From: a virus
Virus record (IMG/VR): IMGVR_UViG_3300033145_000417
Location: 1 to 22,491 of that record
Direction: 5' to 3' (one strand)
Length of the DNA: 22,491 nucleotides
This document shows positions 15,200-20,587 of the stretch, one piece after another; within the stretch, counting starts at the first letter, position 1, and every line of letters starts with the position of its first letter. The notes under the pieces were generated by a model. It worked only from the letters and a program-made list of their open reading frames with translations. It made no database searches and was not told where the DNA came from. The position numbers were made by a program, and so were the translations under genes.

Positions 15200-16256
15200 A
15201 GATCAAACTGAAGATGTAATAAGGCAGCGGATGCTGGACAGGGTTTCCTCCGACTTGGACAAGCGGGAGGGCAGCTTTATTTATGATGGTATCTCCCCGG
15301 CCGCTATTGAACTGGCCCTAGCTTACATCGAACTGGACCGGGTATTGCAGCTCGGGTTCGCACAGACGACTTATGGCCAGTACCTGGATTACCGGGCGGC
15401 TGAACATGGCCTTACTCGTAAGGCTGCAACTAAGGCTACCGGCCAGGTCACCATTACCGGCAGCCAGGGGACTGTAGTGCCGGCGGGGTCTGTTTTCTCC
15501 ACAGGCTCCGGAGTTGAGTTTTCCACTACTGCCGAGGTAATCATTGATGCAACCGGCCAGGTTACCGCAAACATTGAAGCCATAGAGGCCGGGACAGCCG
15601 GCAACGTGCCCGCGGGAACCATCACGGAAATACCGGTGGCGATTGCCGGTGTCACCGGGGTGACCAACGCAAACCCGACCACCGGGGGGACGGATGAGGA
15701 AACCGATGAAGCCCTTGTAGCCAGACTGCTGGAAAAAGTGCGGTTACCAGCTACCAGCGGGAATGCCGCCCACTACAAGCAATGGGCGCTGGAAGTGACC
15801 GGGGTGGGGGACGCAAAAGTGTTTCCTGTCTGGAATGGACCCTTAACTGTCAAGGTGGTTGTGATCGACGGCAATAAACAGCCGGCCAGTGCGGAAATTG
15901 TTCAAGACGTAGCTGACTACATCGAAGAGGTAAGACCTATTGGGGCCACTGTAACGGTGGAAAGCGCGACAGGACTAAGTATTGACGTAACGGCTACTGT
16001 TATGCTGGACACCGGGGCGGTTTTGGCTGATGTTCAGGCTGCTTTTGAGTCTTCGCTCACTGACTACCTGGAAAGCATTGCTTTCCAACAGAATTACGTG
16101 AGCTATGCAAAGGTTGGGAGCTTGCTTTTAGATACCGCCGGGGTATTGGATTATTCAAACTTGCTGCTAAACGATGCTGCAGCAAATGTTTCAGTGGGGG
16201 ATACGGCCGACAATTGCCAGGTGGCCATCAAAGGGACGGTGACCCTGAGTGAATAG
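15192..16256 (+). CDS. xkdT: Baseplate J-like protein (XkdT)
   Basis: This is a gp6/J-like wedge protein that forms the baseplate ring around the tube. From GTG 15192 the product is 354 aa, starting MYEDQTEDVIRQRMLDRVSSDLDKREGSFIYDGISPAAIEL, the conserved N-terminus. The middle has repeated Gly/Thr-rich beta strands (TGQVTITGSQGTVVPAGSVFSTGSGVEF, EAGTAGNVPAGTITEIP). The conserved TGGTDEETDEALVARLL and ATSGNAAHYKQWALEVTGVGDAKVFP follow. I rejected the longer in-frame TTG at 15156 because it lacks a ribosome site, whereas AGGAGG (15177-15182) fits GTG 15192 and gives the same 8-nt overlap seen for the adjacent genes. Confidence 0.92.
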   Translation: MYEDQTEDVIRQRMLDRVSSDLDKREGSFIYDGISPAAIELALAYIELDRVLQLGFAQTTYGQYLDYRAAEHGLTRKAATKATGQVTITGSQGTVVPAGSVFSTGSGVEFSTTAEVIIDATGQVTANIEAIEAGTAGNVPAGTITEIPVAIAGVTGVTNANPTTGGTDEETDEALVARLLEKVRLPATSGNAAHYKQWALEVTGVGDAKVFPVWNGPLTVKVVVIDGNKQPASAEIVQDVADYIEEVRPIGATVTVESATGLSIDVTATVMLDTGAVLADVQAAFESSLTDYLESIAFQQNYVSYAKVGSLLLDTAGVLDYSNLLLNDAAANVSVGDTADNCQVAIKGTVTLSE

Positions 16257-16806
16257 GGCAGATATAATGCTGGCTTACGTCCCGAAATTCATCCAGCAGA
16301 CTCAGGCCTATAAGGCGATAATCGACGCCCAGGGCCCAGAGTTTGACCAGTTGCGGACCAATATTGAGGATATCCTGAAGCAATTTTACGTCGAGACCGC
16401 AACCGAGTGGGGCCTTGAACTTTGGGAACAGATGCTCAACCTTAAAAGTTACGCCGGCAAACCACTGGACCAGCGCAGGAGTCGGATCATATCCAAGCTG
16501 CGGGGGATGGGGACAGTTACAATATCCCTCATTAAAAACGTGGCTGAGAGCTATGTAAATGGCACTGTGGAGATTACCGAAGATAATGTAAATTACAGCT
16601 TTATAGTTAAATTTGTAGATGATCTTGGCGTGCCTCCAAACCTGCAGGATTTACAACAGGCCATTGAGGAGATTAAACCGGCGCATCTTGCGGTCCAGTA
16701 CGAATATAAATACCTGCTCATTAAAGACATCCATGAGATTATGACCATAAGCGAAATCGAAACCCACCCGCTTACGGACTTTGCTCCGTTTGAGCCGGTG
16801 CTGTAA
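16249..16806 (+). CDS. xkdU: Baseplate/tail protein, DUF2313 (XkdU-like)
   Basis: This is an I-like baseplate component linking the wedge to fibres. The 185-aa product has the DUF2313/YmfQ pattern: early Tyr-rich helix (YVPKFIQQTQAYKAIIDAQGPEFDQLR), then VETATEWGLELWEQMLNL and LDQRRSRIISKLRGMGTVTISLIKNVAESYVNG, and late IEEIKPAHLAVQYEYKYLLI. The start is GTG 16249, an 8-nt overlap with the J-like gene; the upstream sequence has no strong Shine-Dalgarno match, so coupling is likely. It ends 12 nt before the tail fibre start. Confidence 0.88.
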   Translation: MNRADIMLAYVPKFIQQTQAYKAIIDAQGPEFDQLRTNIEDILKQFYVETATEWGLELWEQMLNLKSYAGKPLDQRRSRIISKLRGMGTVTISLIKNVAESYVNGTVEITEDNVNYSFIVKFVDDLGVPPNLQDLQQAIEEIKPAHLAVQYEYKYLLIKDIHEIMTISEIETHPLTDFAPFEPVL

Positions 16807-16818
16807 GGAGGGATTTAA

Positions 16819-18189
16819 TTGGCAAGTAATACCCCAAAGCTGGGGCTTTACAAAAAGGACCCAGTGGTCGACGGCAACGACACCTTTAACATTCAAACCA
16901 TGATGAATGACAATTGGGATAAAATTGATACACTTGCGGCCCTGGAGCAATTCCCGATCAAATCCCTAAGCTATGACTCTGGAAATAACCGGATTGCCAT
17001 TACCTTTGGTCCGGGCCTGGCTGAGTTATTCGACGGTAACGACGCCCGGGCTTTTGTGCAGAAAGACAATGACACTATATACTACATCGATGCTCCGGCC
17101 ATAAACACCACCTATTACGTCTACATCCAGGCCGATGGAACATTTGCACACAATACTTCCGGTATAATCCCGGCCAATGCTGCGCTGCTCTGGAACGTAA
17201 CCACTGGGGCTGAACTGACCACCTTAACCGCCCTGGACCGACGGGCAATTTTGAGCGCGACTGGTGCCCGGCTTGCTGCACATTTGGCCGAAACTGCGCA
17301 AACCGATGATGTCCACGGCCTAAAAACCCTGTTCCAAAACCAGCAATTCGTCAATCTCTTCAAAAACGGCGATTTTGCAAGCTGGAGTGCAGGGGATACT
17401 GCTGCGCCGGATGGGTGGAGGTTACTGAATAATGCTACCGTTGCTAAAAGTACAAACGCTAAAGTAGGTCAATATTCCGCTGAAATTACAGGTGATGGAA
17501 CATATGCCCCGCTAATAGAAGCAAGGATAGGGGTGGCAGATACAGGCCAAGGGTGGCTGCTTTCGGACTTTGACGGTAAAACAGTAACAGCGTGTGCTTT
17601 CGTAAAAACAACAGATACAACAACACAGCTTTCAATATGGGATGATGATGGAACAGGGGCAACAAGTTCAGGTAGTAATTATCATAGTGGAAGTGGAGAT
17701 TGGGAATTGCTTACCGTTACAAGAACATTAAGAACGGGATTAACGGATTTTATAGTACGGTTAAGTTTTTCTACTGCTACTGCTGTTTTTAATGTTGATA
17801 GCGTTATTCTTGTTTTCGGCGAACTCCCCGTAGCCTTCGCCAACCACCCCAACGACCAGCATTTAAAGGCGGTGGATTACCAGGATAGCGCGGGGGCGAA
17901 TTATGAGTATGGGTTATTGAAAATGCAATGTGGCAAGGTAAATCTAACATCTGATACCGCAGGTACTGCTGTTACAAAAACCGTAACTCTGCCAGTCACA
18001 TTTACAAAATTGCTTGCCGTAAGTTTAATTCATACAGAAACGATAAATCTTGGCGGGAAACGTGTAATACCTTATACCTATAATTGGACGAATGGAAGTT
18101 TTGTAGTTGGTGCAGGAACGGCAGATTTGACAACCTTTGCTTCGGTTGAAACTAAGGGATTTTCATGGGTAGCCGTGGGAGTGGGATAA
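16819..18189 (+). CDS. Tail fibre/receptor-binding protein, mosaic
   Basis: This protein probably binds the host surface. The 456-aa product has an N-terminal particle-binding part (NTPKLGLYKKDPVVDGNDTFN and NDNWDKIDTLA, 1-45). Next is a beta-rich segment ending in LAAHLAETAQTDDVHGLKTLF (153-173), a motif common in phage fibres. A sandwich-like module begins NLFKNGDFASWSAGDTAAPDGWRL (about 180) and resembles carbohydrate-binding modules. A short HPNDQHLKAVDYQDS linker leads to a C-terminal domain (about 370-456) like gp53-type fibre ends. The start is TTG 16819 with AAGGAGGGA (16806-16814). Base composition changes sharply along the gene, suggesting module exchange. The receptor is unknown. 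Confidence 0.82.
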   Translation: MASNTPKLGLYKKDPVVDGNDTFNIQTMMNDNWDKIDTLAALEQFPIKSLSYDSGNNRIAITFGPGLAELFDGNDARAFVQKDNDTIYYIDAPAINTTYYVYIQADGTFAHNTSGIIPANAALLWNVTTGAELTTLTALDRRAILSATGARLAAHLAETAQTDDVHGLKTLFQNQQFVNLFKNGDFASWSAGDTAAPDGWRLLNNATVAKSTNAKVGQYSAEITGDGTYAPLIEARIGVADTGQGWLLSDFDGKTVTACAFVKTTDTTTQLSIWDDDGTGATSSGSNYHSGSGDWELLTVTRTLRTGLTDFIVRLSFSTATAVFNVDSVILVFGELPVAFANHPNDQHLKAVDYQDSAGANYEYGLLKMQCGKVNLTSDTAGTAVTKTVTLPVTFTKLLAVSLIHTETINLGGKRVIPYTYNWTNGSFVVGAGTADLTTFASVETKGFSWVAVGVG

Positions 18190-18528
18190 ATGCAAATTAA
18201 ATACGTTTCTCAAAAATCAACGAAACAAAAAGGCTTCTGGCAGCCTACCGTAATTGACAACGGGGATGGTACGGTAACTCTCCAAGCAACTACTTTCTAT
18301 TTCCGTGATTTGGAAATAGCCATCCCTGAAGGAACATGGACACCAGCCGAAGGTGACAGGATTTACGTCGAAAATAATACTACTGACCCGCTTTACTGTG
18401 TCCCTGCTGATGCAGAGCAGGATTACCAACCGCTGAGCGGGGAAAAGGAATCTTCTCCCCCCCCGGTTATGTGGGTTGAGAATGGGATTCTTTATGTTTT
18501 GACACATGAAGGGGAGGTGACTGAATGA
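18190..18528 (+). CDS. Unrecognised small protein after tail fibre
   Basis: I do not recognise this 112-aa protein. It contains alternating strands (KGFWQPTVIDNGDGTVTLQATTFYFRDLEIAIPEG, then EGDRIYVENNTTDPLYC), a run of prolines in KESSPPPVMWVENGILYVL, and an acidic end. It has no membrane segment or signal peptide. It starts directly after the fibre stop (18187-18189) and overlaps the next gene by 4 nt, so it is in the fibre operon. It could be a fibre-associated structural or chaperone protein, by position equivalent to PBSX xkdW; the sequence does not prove this. Confidence 0.6.
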   Translation: MQIKYVSQKSTKQKGFWQPTVIDNGDGTVTLQATTFYFRDLEIAIPEGTWTPAEGDRIYVENNTTDPLYCVPADAEQDYQPLSGEKESSPPPVMWVENGILYVLTHEGEVTE

Positions 18529-18701
18529 GAGTAGCGAAAATCCCACCGGAAGTAATTGAGCGCAAGCAACGAGAAAAACAGAGAAGGCAGGCCAGGGAGC
18601 AGTTAATAAAACAATTAAAAGGTAAGCAGGTTTTAACACAGCAGGATAAGGATGATTTGCTTATTGAGCTTGCTAGACAGCACGGTCTTGTTGCAGATTA
18701 G
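18525..18701 (+). CDS. Small basic phage protein, 58 aa
   Basis: This short gene encodes MRVAKIPPEVIERKQREKQR at its start and ends DKDDLLIELARQHGLVAD. The first half is strongly basic and helical (five Arg and five Lys in residues 12-34), and the second half is an acidic-then-hydrophobic helix. Small proteins of 50-65 aa with this kind of C-terminal helix are common directly after tail fibre genes in Firmicute phages, in the place of PBSX xkdX, but I know of no function. ATG 18525 overlaps the previous TGA (ATGA), with GGGGAGGTGA at 18511-18520. It is the last gene of the structural run before the AT-rich accessory block. Confidence 0.68.
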   Translation: MRVAKIPPEVIERKQREKQRRQAREQLIKQLKGKQVLTQQDKDDLLIELARQHGLVAD

Positions 18702-18711
18702 GATTTAAATA

Positions 18712-18731
18712 TGTATTAGTGTGTATTGATG
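18712..18731 (+). repeat. Tandem 10-bp direct repeats over RHH promoter
   Basis: TGTATTAGTG (18712-18721) is followed without a gap by TGTATTGATG (18722-18731); 8 of 10 bases match. The spacing is one helical turn and the second copy contains the -35 box of the promoter for the ribbon-helix-helix gene. RHH proteins often bind tandem or inverted half-sites at such spacing, so this is a candidate autoregulatory operator. The repeats are short, so chance is possible. Confidence 0.4.
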
Positions 18732-18755
18732 TTTACCGATGCGGACTTGTATAAT
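18726..18755 (+). promoter_or_regulatory. Sigma-A-like promoter of RHH gene
   Basis: TTGATG (18726-18731) and a consensus TATAAT (18750-18755) are separated by 18 nt. Transcription would start near 18762, just before the AAGGGGGG ribosome site (18763-18770), giving a very short leader. This is the best promoter match I found in the window. It suggests that the RHH gene is expressed independently of the late operon, perhaps in the lysogen. Confidence 0.65.
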
Positions 18756-18776
18756 CGTCCCCAAGGGGGGATGATT

Positions 18777-18944
18777 ATGGCAGCGGCTACCAGGCGGGTA
18801 AACATTACCCTTGACCCAGATGTGTATGAACGTTTCATCAAAATAGCCGAGAAGAAAGGTATGAAAGTTTCGACCTGGATTAATCAGCGAATGAAAGAGT
18901 TTGTTGAGGAGGAAGAGAAAAATTTAAACAGTAAGGGCACCTGA
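18777..18944 (+). CDS. Ribbon-helix-helix (CopG/Arc-type) regulator
   Basis: This is a small DNA-binding protein, probably an autoregulated repressor or an antitoxin-like regulator. The 55-aa product has a compact RHH fold: strand RRVNITL (6-12), helix DPDVYERFIKIAEKKG (13-28) and helix VSTWINQRMKEFVEEEE (31-47), with a Lys/Asn-rich tail. The T-L-D-P and S-T-W-I-N patterns are typical. I chose ATG 18777, 6 nt after AAGGGGGG; ATG 18771 abuts that site and a farther upstream start would overlap the promoter. It has its own promoter and a hairpin at its end. No toxin gene directly follows in the same operon. Confidence 0.78.
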   Translation: MAAATRRVNITLDPDVYERFIKIAEKKGMKVSTWINQRMKEFVEEEEKNLNSKGT

Positions 18945-18957
18945 CTGGGGTGCCTTT
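18933..18957 (+). terminator. Rho-independent terminator after RHH gene
   Basis: The arms AAGGGCACC (18933-18941) and GGTGCCTTT (18949-18957) pair over 9 bp with one G-U pair; the 7-nt loop begins with the TGA stop of the RHH gene. The Ts are partly in the stem (TTTACTT), so termination may be moderate. Position supports a single-gene transcript. Confidence 0.6.
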
Positions 18958-18988
18958 ACTTAAAAATTTGTTGCACATTATTATTTAC

Positions 18989-19047
18989 TTGCCCGTAGAA
19001 ATGCCCATAAACCCTTATAAATAGCGGTTTATGGATATACCGGGCAA
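18989..19047 (+). repeat. Compound inverted repeat in 154-nt intergenic gap
   Basis: The inner arms CCATAAACC (19005-19013) and GGTTTATGG (19026-19034) are exact complements over 9 bp with a 12-nt centre. Outer arms TTGCCCG (18989-18995) and CGGGCAA (19041-19047) are exact over 7 bp. The nested arrangement would fold as a two-part stem or serve as a dyad operator. It occupies most of the gap between the RHH gene and the Cys-rich gene, so it may be an RHH binding site, an RNA structure, or a remnant of a recombination site. No open reading frame is seen here. Confidence 0.6.
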
Positions 19048-19098
19048 ACGGATTTTTATGCGCAATATACATCGACAAGCAACAGTGAGGTGAAATAA

Positions 19099-19326
19099 TT
19101 GTTTGGACTGGATATAACTATCCAAGGTTATAAGGAATTACTTTCTCAACATAATCTTAAGGGTCACGAGCTTAGAAAAATTCTTCGAGAACACAAAAAG
19201 AAAGGTTGCTGTTTATCTTGTTTAGCTGAAAAAGAATATGATGCTGAAAACGGGACTGACTATGGGGATTTATCACCGTACTGTTGTTGCAATCTTAAAG
19301 AGGAGATAAATAAATATTCGCCATAA
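19099..19326 (+). CDS. Cys-rich small protein, possible metal binder
   Basis: I do not recognise this 75-aa protein. An N-terminal helical part (YKELLSQHNLKGHELRKILREHKKKG, 11-36) is followed by six Cys in two groups: Cys37, Cys38 and Cys41 (CCLSC) and Cys62-64 (CCC), separated by an acidic loop. The arrangement could bind zinc or another metal. The start is TTG 19099 with GTGAGGTGA (19085-19093) upstream. It lies in the AT-rich block between tail fibre and lysis genes and may be a lysogenic-conversion or host-interaction gene; that is inference from position only. Confidence 0.6.
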   Translation: MFGLDITIQGYKELLSQHNLKGHELRKILREHKKKGCCLSCLAEKEYDAENGTDYGDLSPYCCCNLKEEINKYSP

Positions 19327-19372
19327 ATCAAGGATTTAAATGCGTAATAATTAGCTCCTATCCCTGAAATTA

Positions 19373-19401
19373 TTTACAGGACCTCTCCAGCTTTATAAAA
19401 T
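19373..19401 (+). promoter_or_regulatory. Candidate promoter for two-gene accessory unit
   Basis: TTTACA (19373-19378) and TAAAAT (19396-19401) are separated by 17 nt. Transcription would start near 19408, before the GGGAGGGGG ribosome site (19409-19417) of the 229-aa protein. The match is moderate in AT-rich sequence. If used, the transcript would lack the left arm of the hairpin at 19382-19414, so promoter and hairpin are alternative readings unless read-through transcripts also occur. Confidence 0.4.
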
Positions 19402-19414
19402 GAAGCTAGGGAGG
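19382..19414 (+). promoter_or_regulatory. Hairpin that would cover the ribosome site
   Basis: CCTCTCCAGCTT (19382-19393) pairs with AAGCTAGGGAGG (19403-19414) with one mismatch and one U-G pair; the loop is 9 nt. The right arm contains part of the Shine-Dalgarno sequence for ATG 19425. In a read-through transcript from upstream this fold would hide the site and lower translation, while a transcript from the local promoter would not form it. This logic is inferred from sequence. Confidence 0.42.
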
Positions 19415-19424
19415 GGGATTTATA

Positions 19425-20114
19425 ATGACAGATAATCTGAAAGAAAAAATACGAGAAACTCTTGATCTTGCTCTATCAGGAGGAGTAGAAACTGGGGCTG
19501 TTGCTTTAAGCCAGGCCTTATCTGATGTCTTAATTGGACAGGTAGTGCCAGGTATAACAACTGCATTTATGTCCTATAAACAAAAAAGAACGGAAAAAAT
19601 GGTTATGGCTGCAATTGCTGACATCAGTGGTCGCCTAAATGCACTTGAAGAAAAGCTGAGTAAGTTATCAAGTGAAGACTTGTTATTTATCAAAGAGTCA
19701 TTTCTTCCTGTTCTTCTAGATGTCATTGCAGATGAGCAGCAAGAAGAGAAAATATCATTATTGGTTAACGGTTTTCAGACTGTTATAGAATACCAGCTAA
19801 CTGATTTGGATATAATAACTCTTTATTACGATATAATAAGGGAATTACGGGTTCTTGATTTGAAAACCCTCATGTGGTTTGCTGGTAAATCGGATGTCGA
19901 AGCTTATGTTGAAACGTCAATTAGCCGTGATGACGTGCATAATTCAAGTATCAATCATATCGTTAAGAAATTAGAAAGGCTGCACCTTATAGGTATTCCA
20001 AAGTTATGGGGTGAGATTGAGGGGAAGGAATTTACCATTAGTAGGGAAAGAGGCGAGCTAACGGTACTCGGAGAAAGGTTTATTGATTTCTTCAGGATGA
20101 AAGGAGGACTCTAA
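19425..20114 (+). CDS. Unknown 229-aa protein, Abi-alpha-like layout
   Basis: I do not recognise this with certainty. Residues 1-55 include a hydrophobic, Gly/Ala-rich stretch (ALSDVLIGQVVPGITTAF) that could sit at a membrane. A coiled coil follows (about 68-85), then a helical middle with the QQEEKISLLVNGFQ pattern (104-117), and a C-terminal winged-helix-like end (INHIVKKLERLHLIG, then GELTVLGERFIDFF). This order resembles DUF4393/Abi-alpha proteins, some linked to abortive infection, but the match is by eye. The gene is AT-rich (about 30% GC over 19741-19800). ATG 19425 follows GGGAGGGGG. It overlaps the next gene by 1 nt, so the two form an operon. Confidence 0.6.
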   Translation: MTDNLKEKIRETLDLALSGGVETGAVALSQALSDVLIGQVVPGITTAFMSYKQKRTEKMVMAAIADISGRLNALEEKLSKLSSEDLLFIKESFLPVLLDVIADEQQEEKISLLVNGFQTVIEYQLTDLDIITLYYDIIRELRVLDLKTLMWFAGKSDVEAYVETSISRDDVHNSSINHIVKKLERLHLIGIPKLWGEIEGKEFTISRERGELTVLGERFIDFFRMKGGL

Positions 20115-20251
20115 TGGATAGAGAAATGGAGGAGTTTATTAGGAGTTGTCTTGAGCTTGGTAAAGAGCTTTTAGATAAAGATCATCTTTCTGAGAAAGAA
20201 CAACAATTCTTGGACAAGTTGGATTCAATAGTAAATAAGTACTTGAGCTAA
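20114..20251 (+). CDS. Small acidic partner protein, 45 aa
   Basis: This short gene encodes MDREMEEFIRSCLELGKELL at its start and ends KLDSIVNKYLS. It is an acidic helical peptide (12 Asp/Glu against 7 Arg/Lys, by hand count). The ATG at 20114 shares one base with the TAA of the 229-aa gene (TAATG), and AAAGGAGGA (20099-20107) lies in the preceding coding end, so translation is strong and coupled. Small acidic partners are common in immunity or toxin-antitoxin pairs, but nothing in the sequence proves that. A strong terminator follows 27 nt after its stop. Confidence 0.65.
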   Translation: MDREMEEFIRSCLELGKELLDKDHLSEKEQQFLDKLDSIVNKYLS

Positions 20252-20278
20252 GAAGGCTTTTTTATGGGATGAACAACA

Positions 20279-20304
20279 GCGCCCGGGGTGGGGGCGTCTT
20301 TTTT
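20279..20304 (+). terminator. Strong rho-independent terminator closing accessory block
   Basis: GCGCCC (20279-20284) pairs with GGGCGT (20292-20297) over 6 bp (one G-U), with a 7-nt loop, then C and six Ts (20299-20304). This is the best terminator in the window. It separates the accessory genes from the lysis cassette, which therefore needs read-through, antitermination or its own promoter. A second GCCCGGGG at 20307 duplicates part of the stem and might allow an alternative fold. Confidence 0.8.
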
Positions 20305-20329
20305 ATGCCCGGGGGCGTGCCTGGGTGAT

Positions 20330-20345
20330 TATTTCACATGAAATA
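20330..20345 (+). repeat. Short palindrome upstream of lysis genes
   Basis: TATTTCA (20330-20336) and TGAAATA (20339-20345) are exact complements around CA, in the 63-nt gap between the terminator and the first lysis gene. It could be an operator for the lysis cassette. I found no convincing promoter there, and a 7-bp dyad may occur by chance in AT-rich sequence. Confidence 0.35.
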
Positions 20346-20367
20346 TTTTAAATCCGGAGGTGGGGTG

Positions 20368-20583
20368 ATGGACCTGGCCGAGGAAATTATGGCCATCAAA
20401 ATTGAGCAGGGAAAACATGCGGAAAGGTTGGACGACCTTGAGGAGCATCAGCGCAAGCAAAACGGCTCCTTGCAGCGAGTGGAGAGTAAGGTTGAAAAGA
20501 TGTATCAAATGGTCATAGGCCTTATGGGCGGGGTAATTGCCTCGCTCATTTTACTTGTAGTAAATTTAGTTTTGAAAGGGTGA
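20368..20583 (+). CDS. xhlA: XhlA-like lysis/holin-associated protein
   Basis: This is a membrane-anchored helper for host lysis, acting with a holin and an endolysin. The 71-aa product has an amphipathic, charged coiled-coil (residues 2-45, with IKIEQGKHAERLDDLEEHQRKQ) and one C-terminal membrane helix (49-69, IGLMGGVIASLILLVVNLVL) ending in Lys-Gly. That is the XhlA layout. I chose ATG 20368, directly after a GGAGGTGGGG site (20356-20365); the longer frame from ATG 20338 lies in the upstream palindrome and lacks a ribosome site. It is the first gene of the lysis cassette and stops 4 nt before the peptidase gene. Confidence 0.85.
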   Translation: MDLAEEIMAIKIEQGKHAERLDDLEEHQRKQNGSLQRVESKVEKMYQMVIGLMGGVIASLILLVVNLVLKG

Positions 20584-20587
20584 TTAT

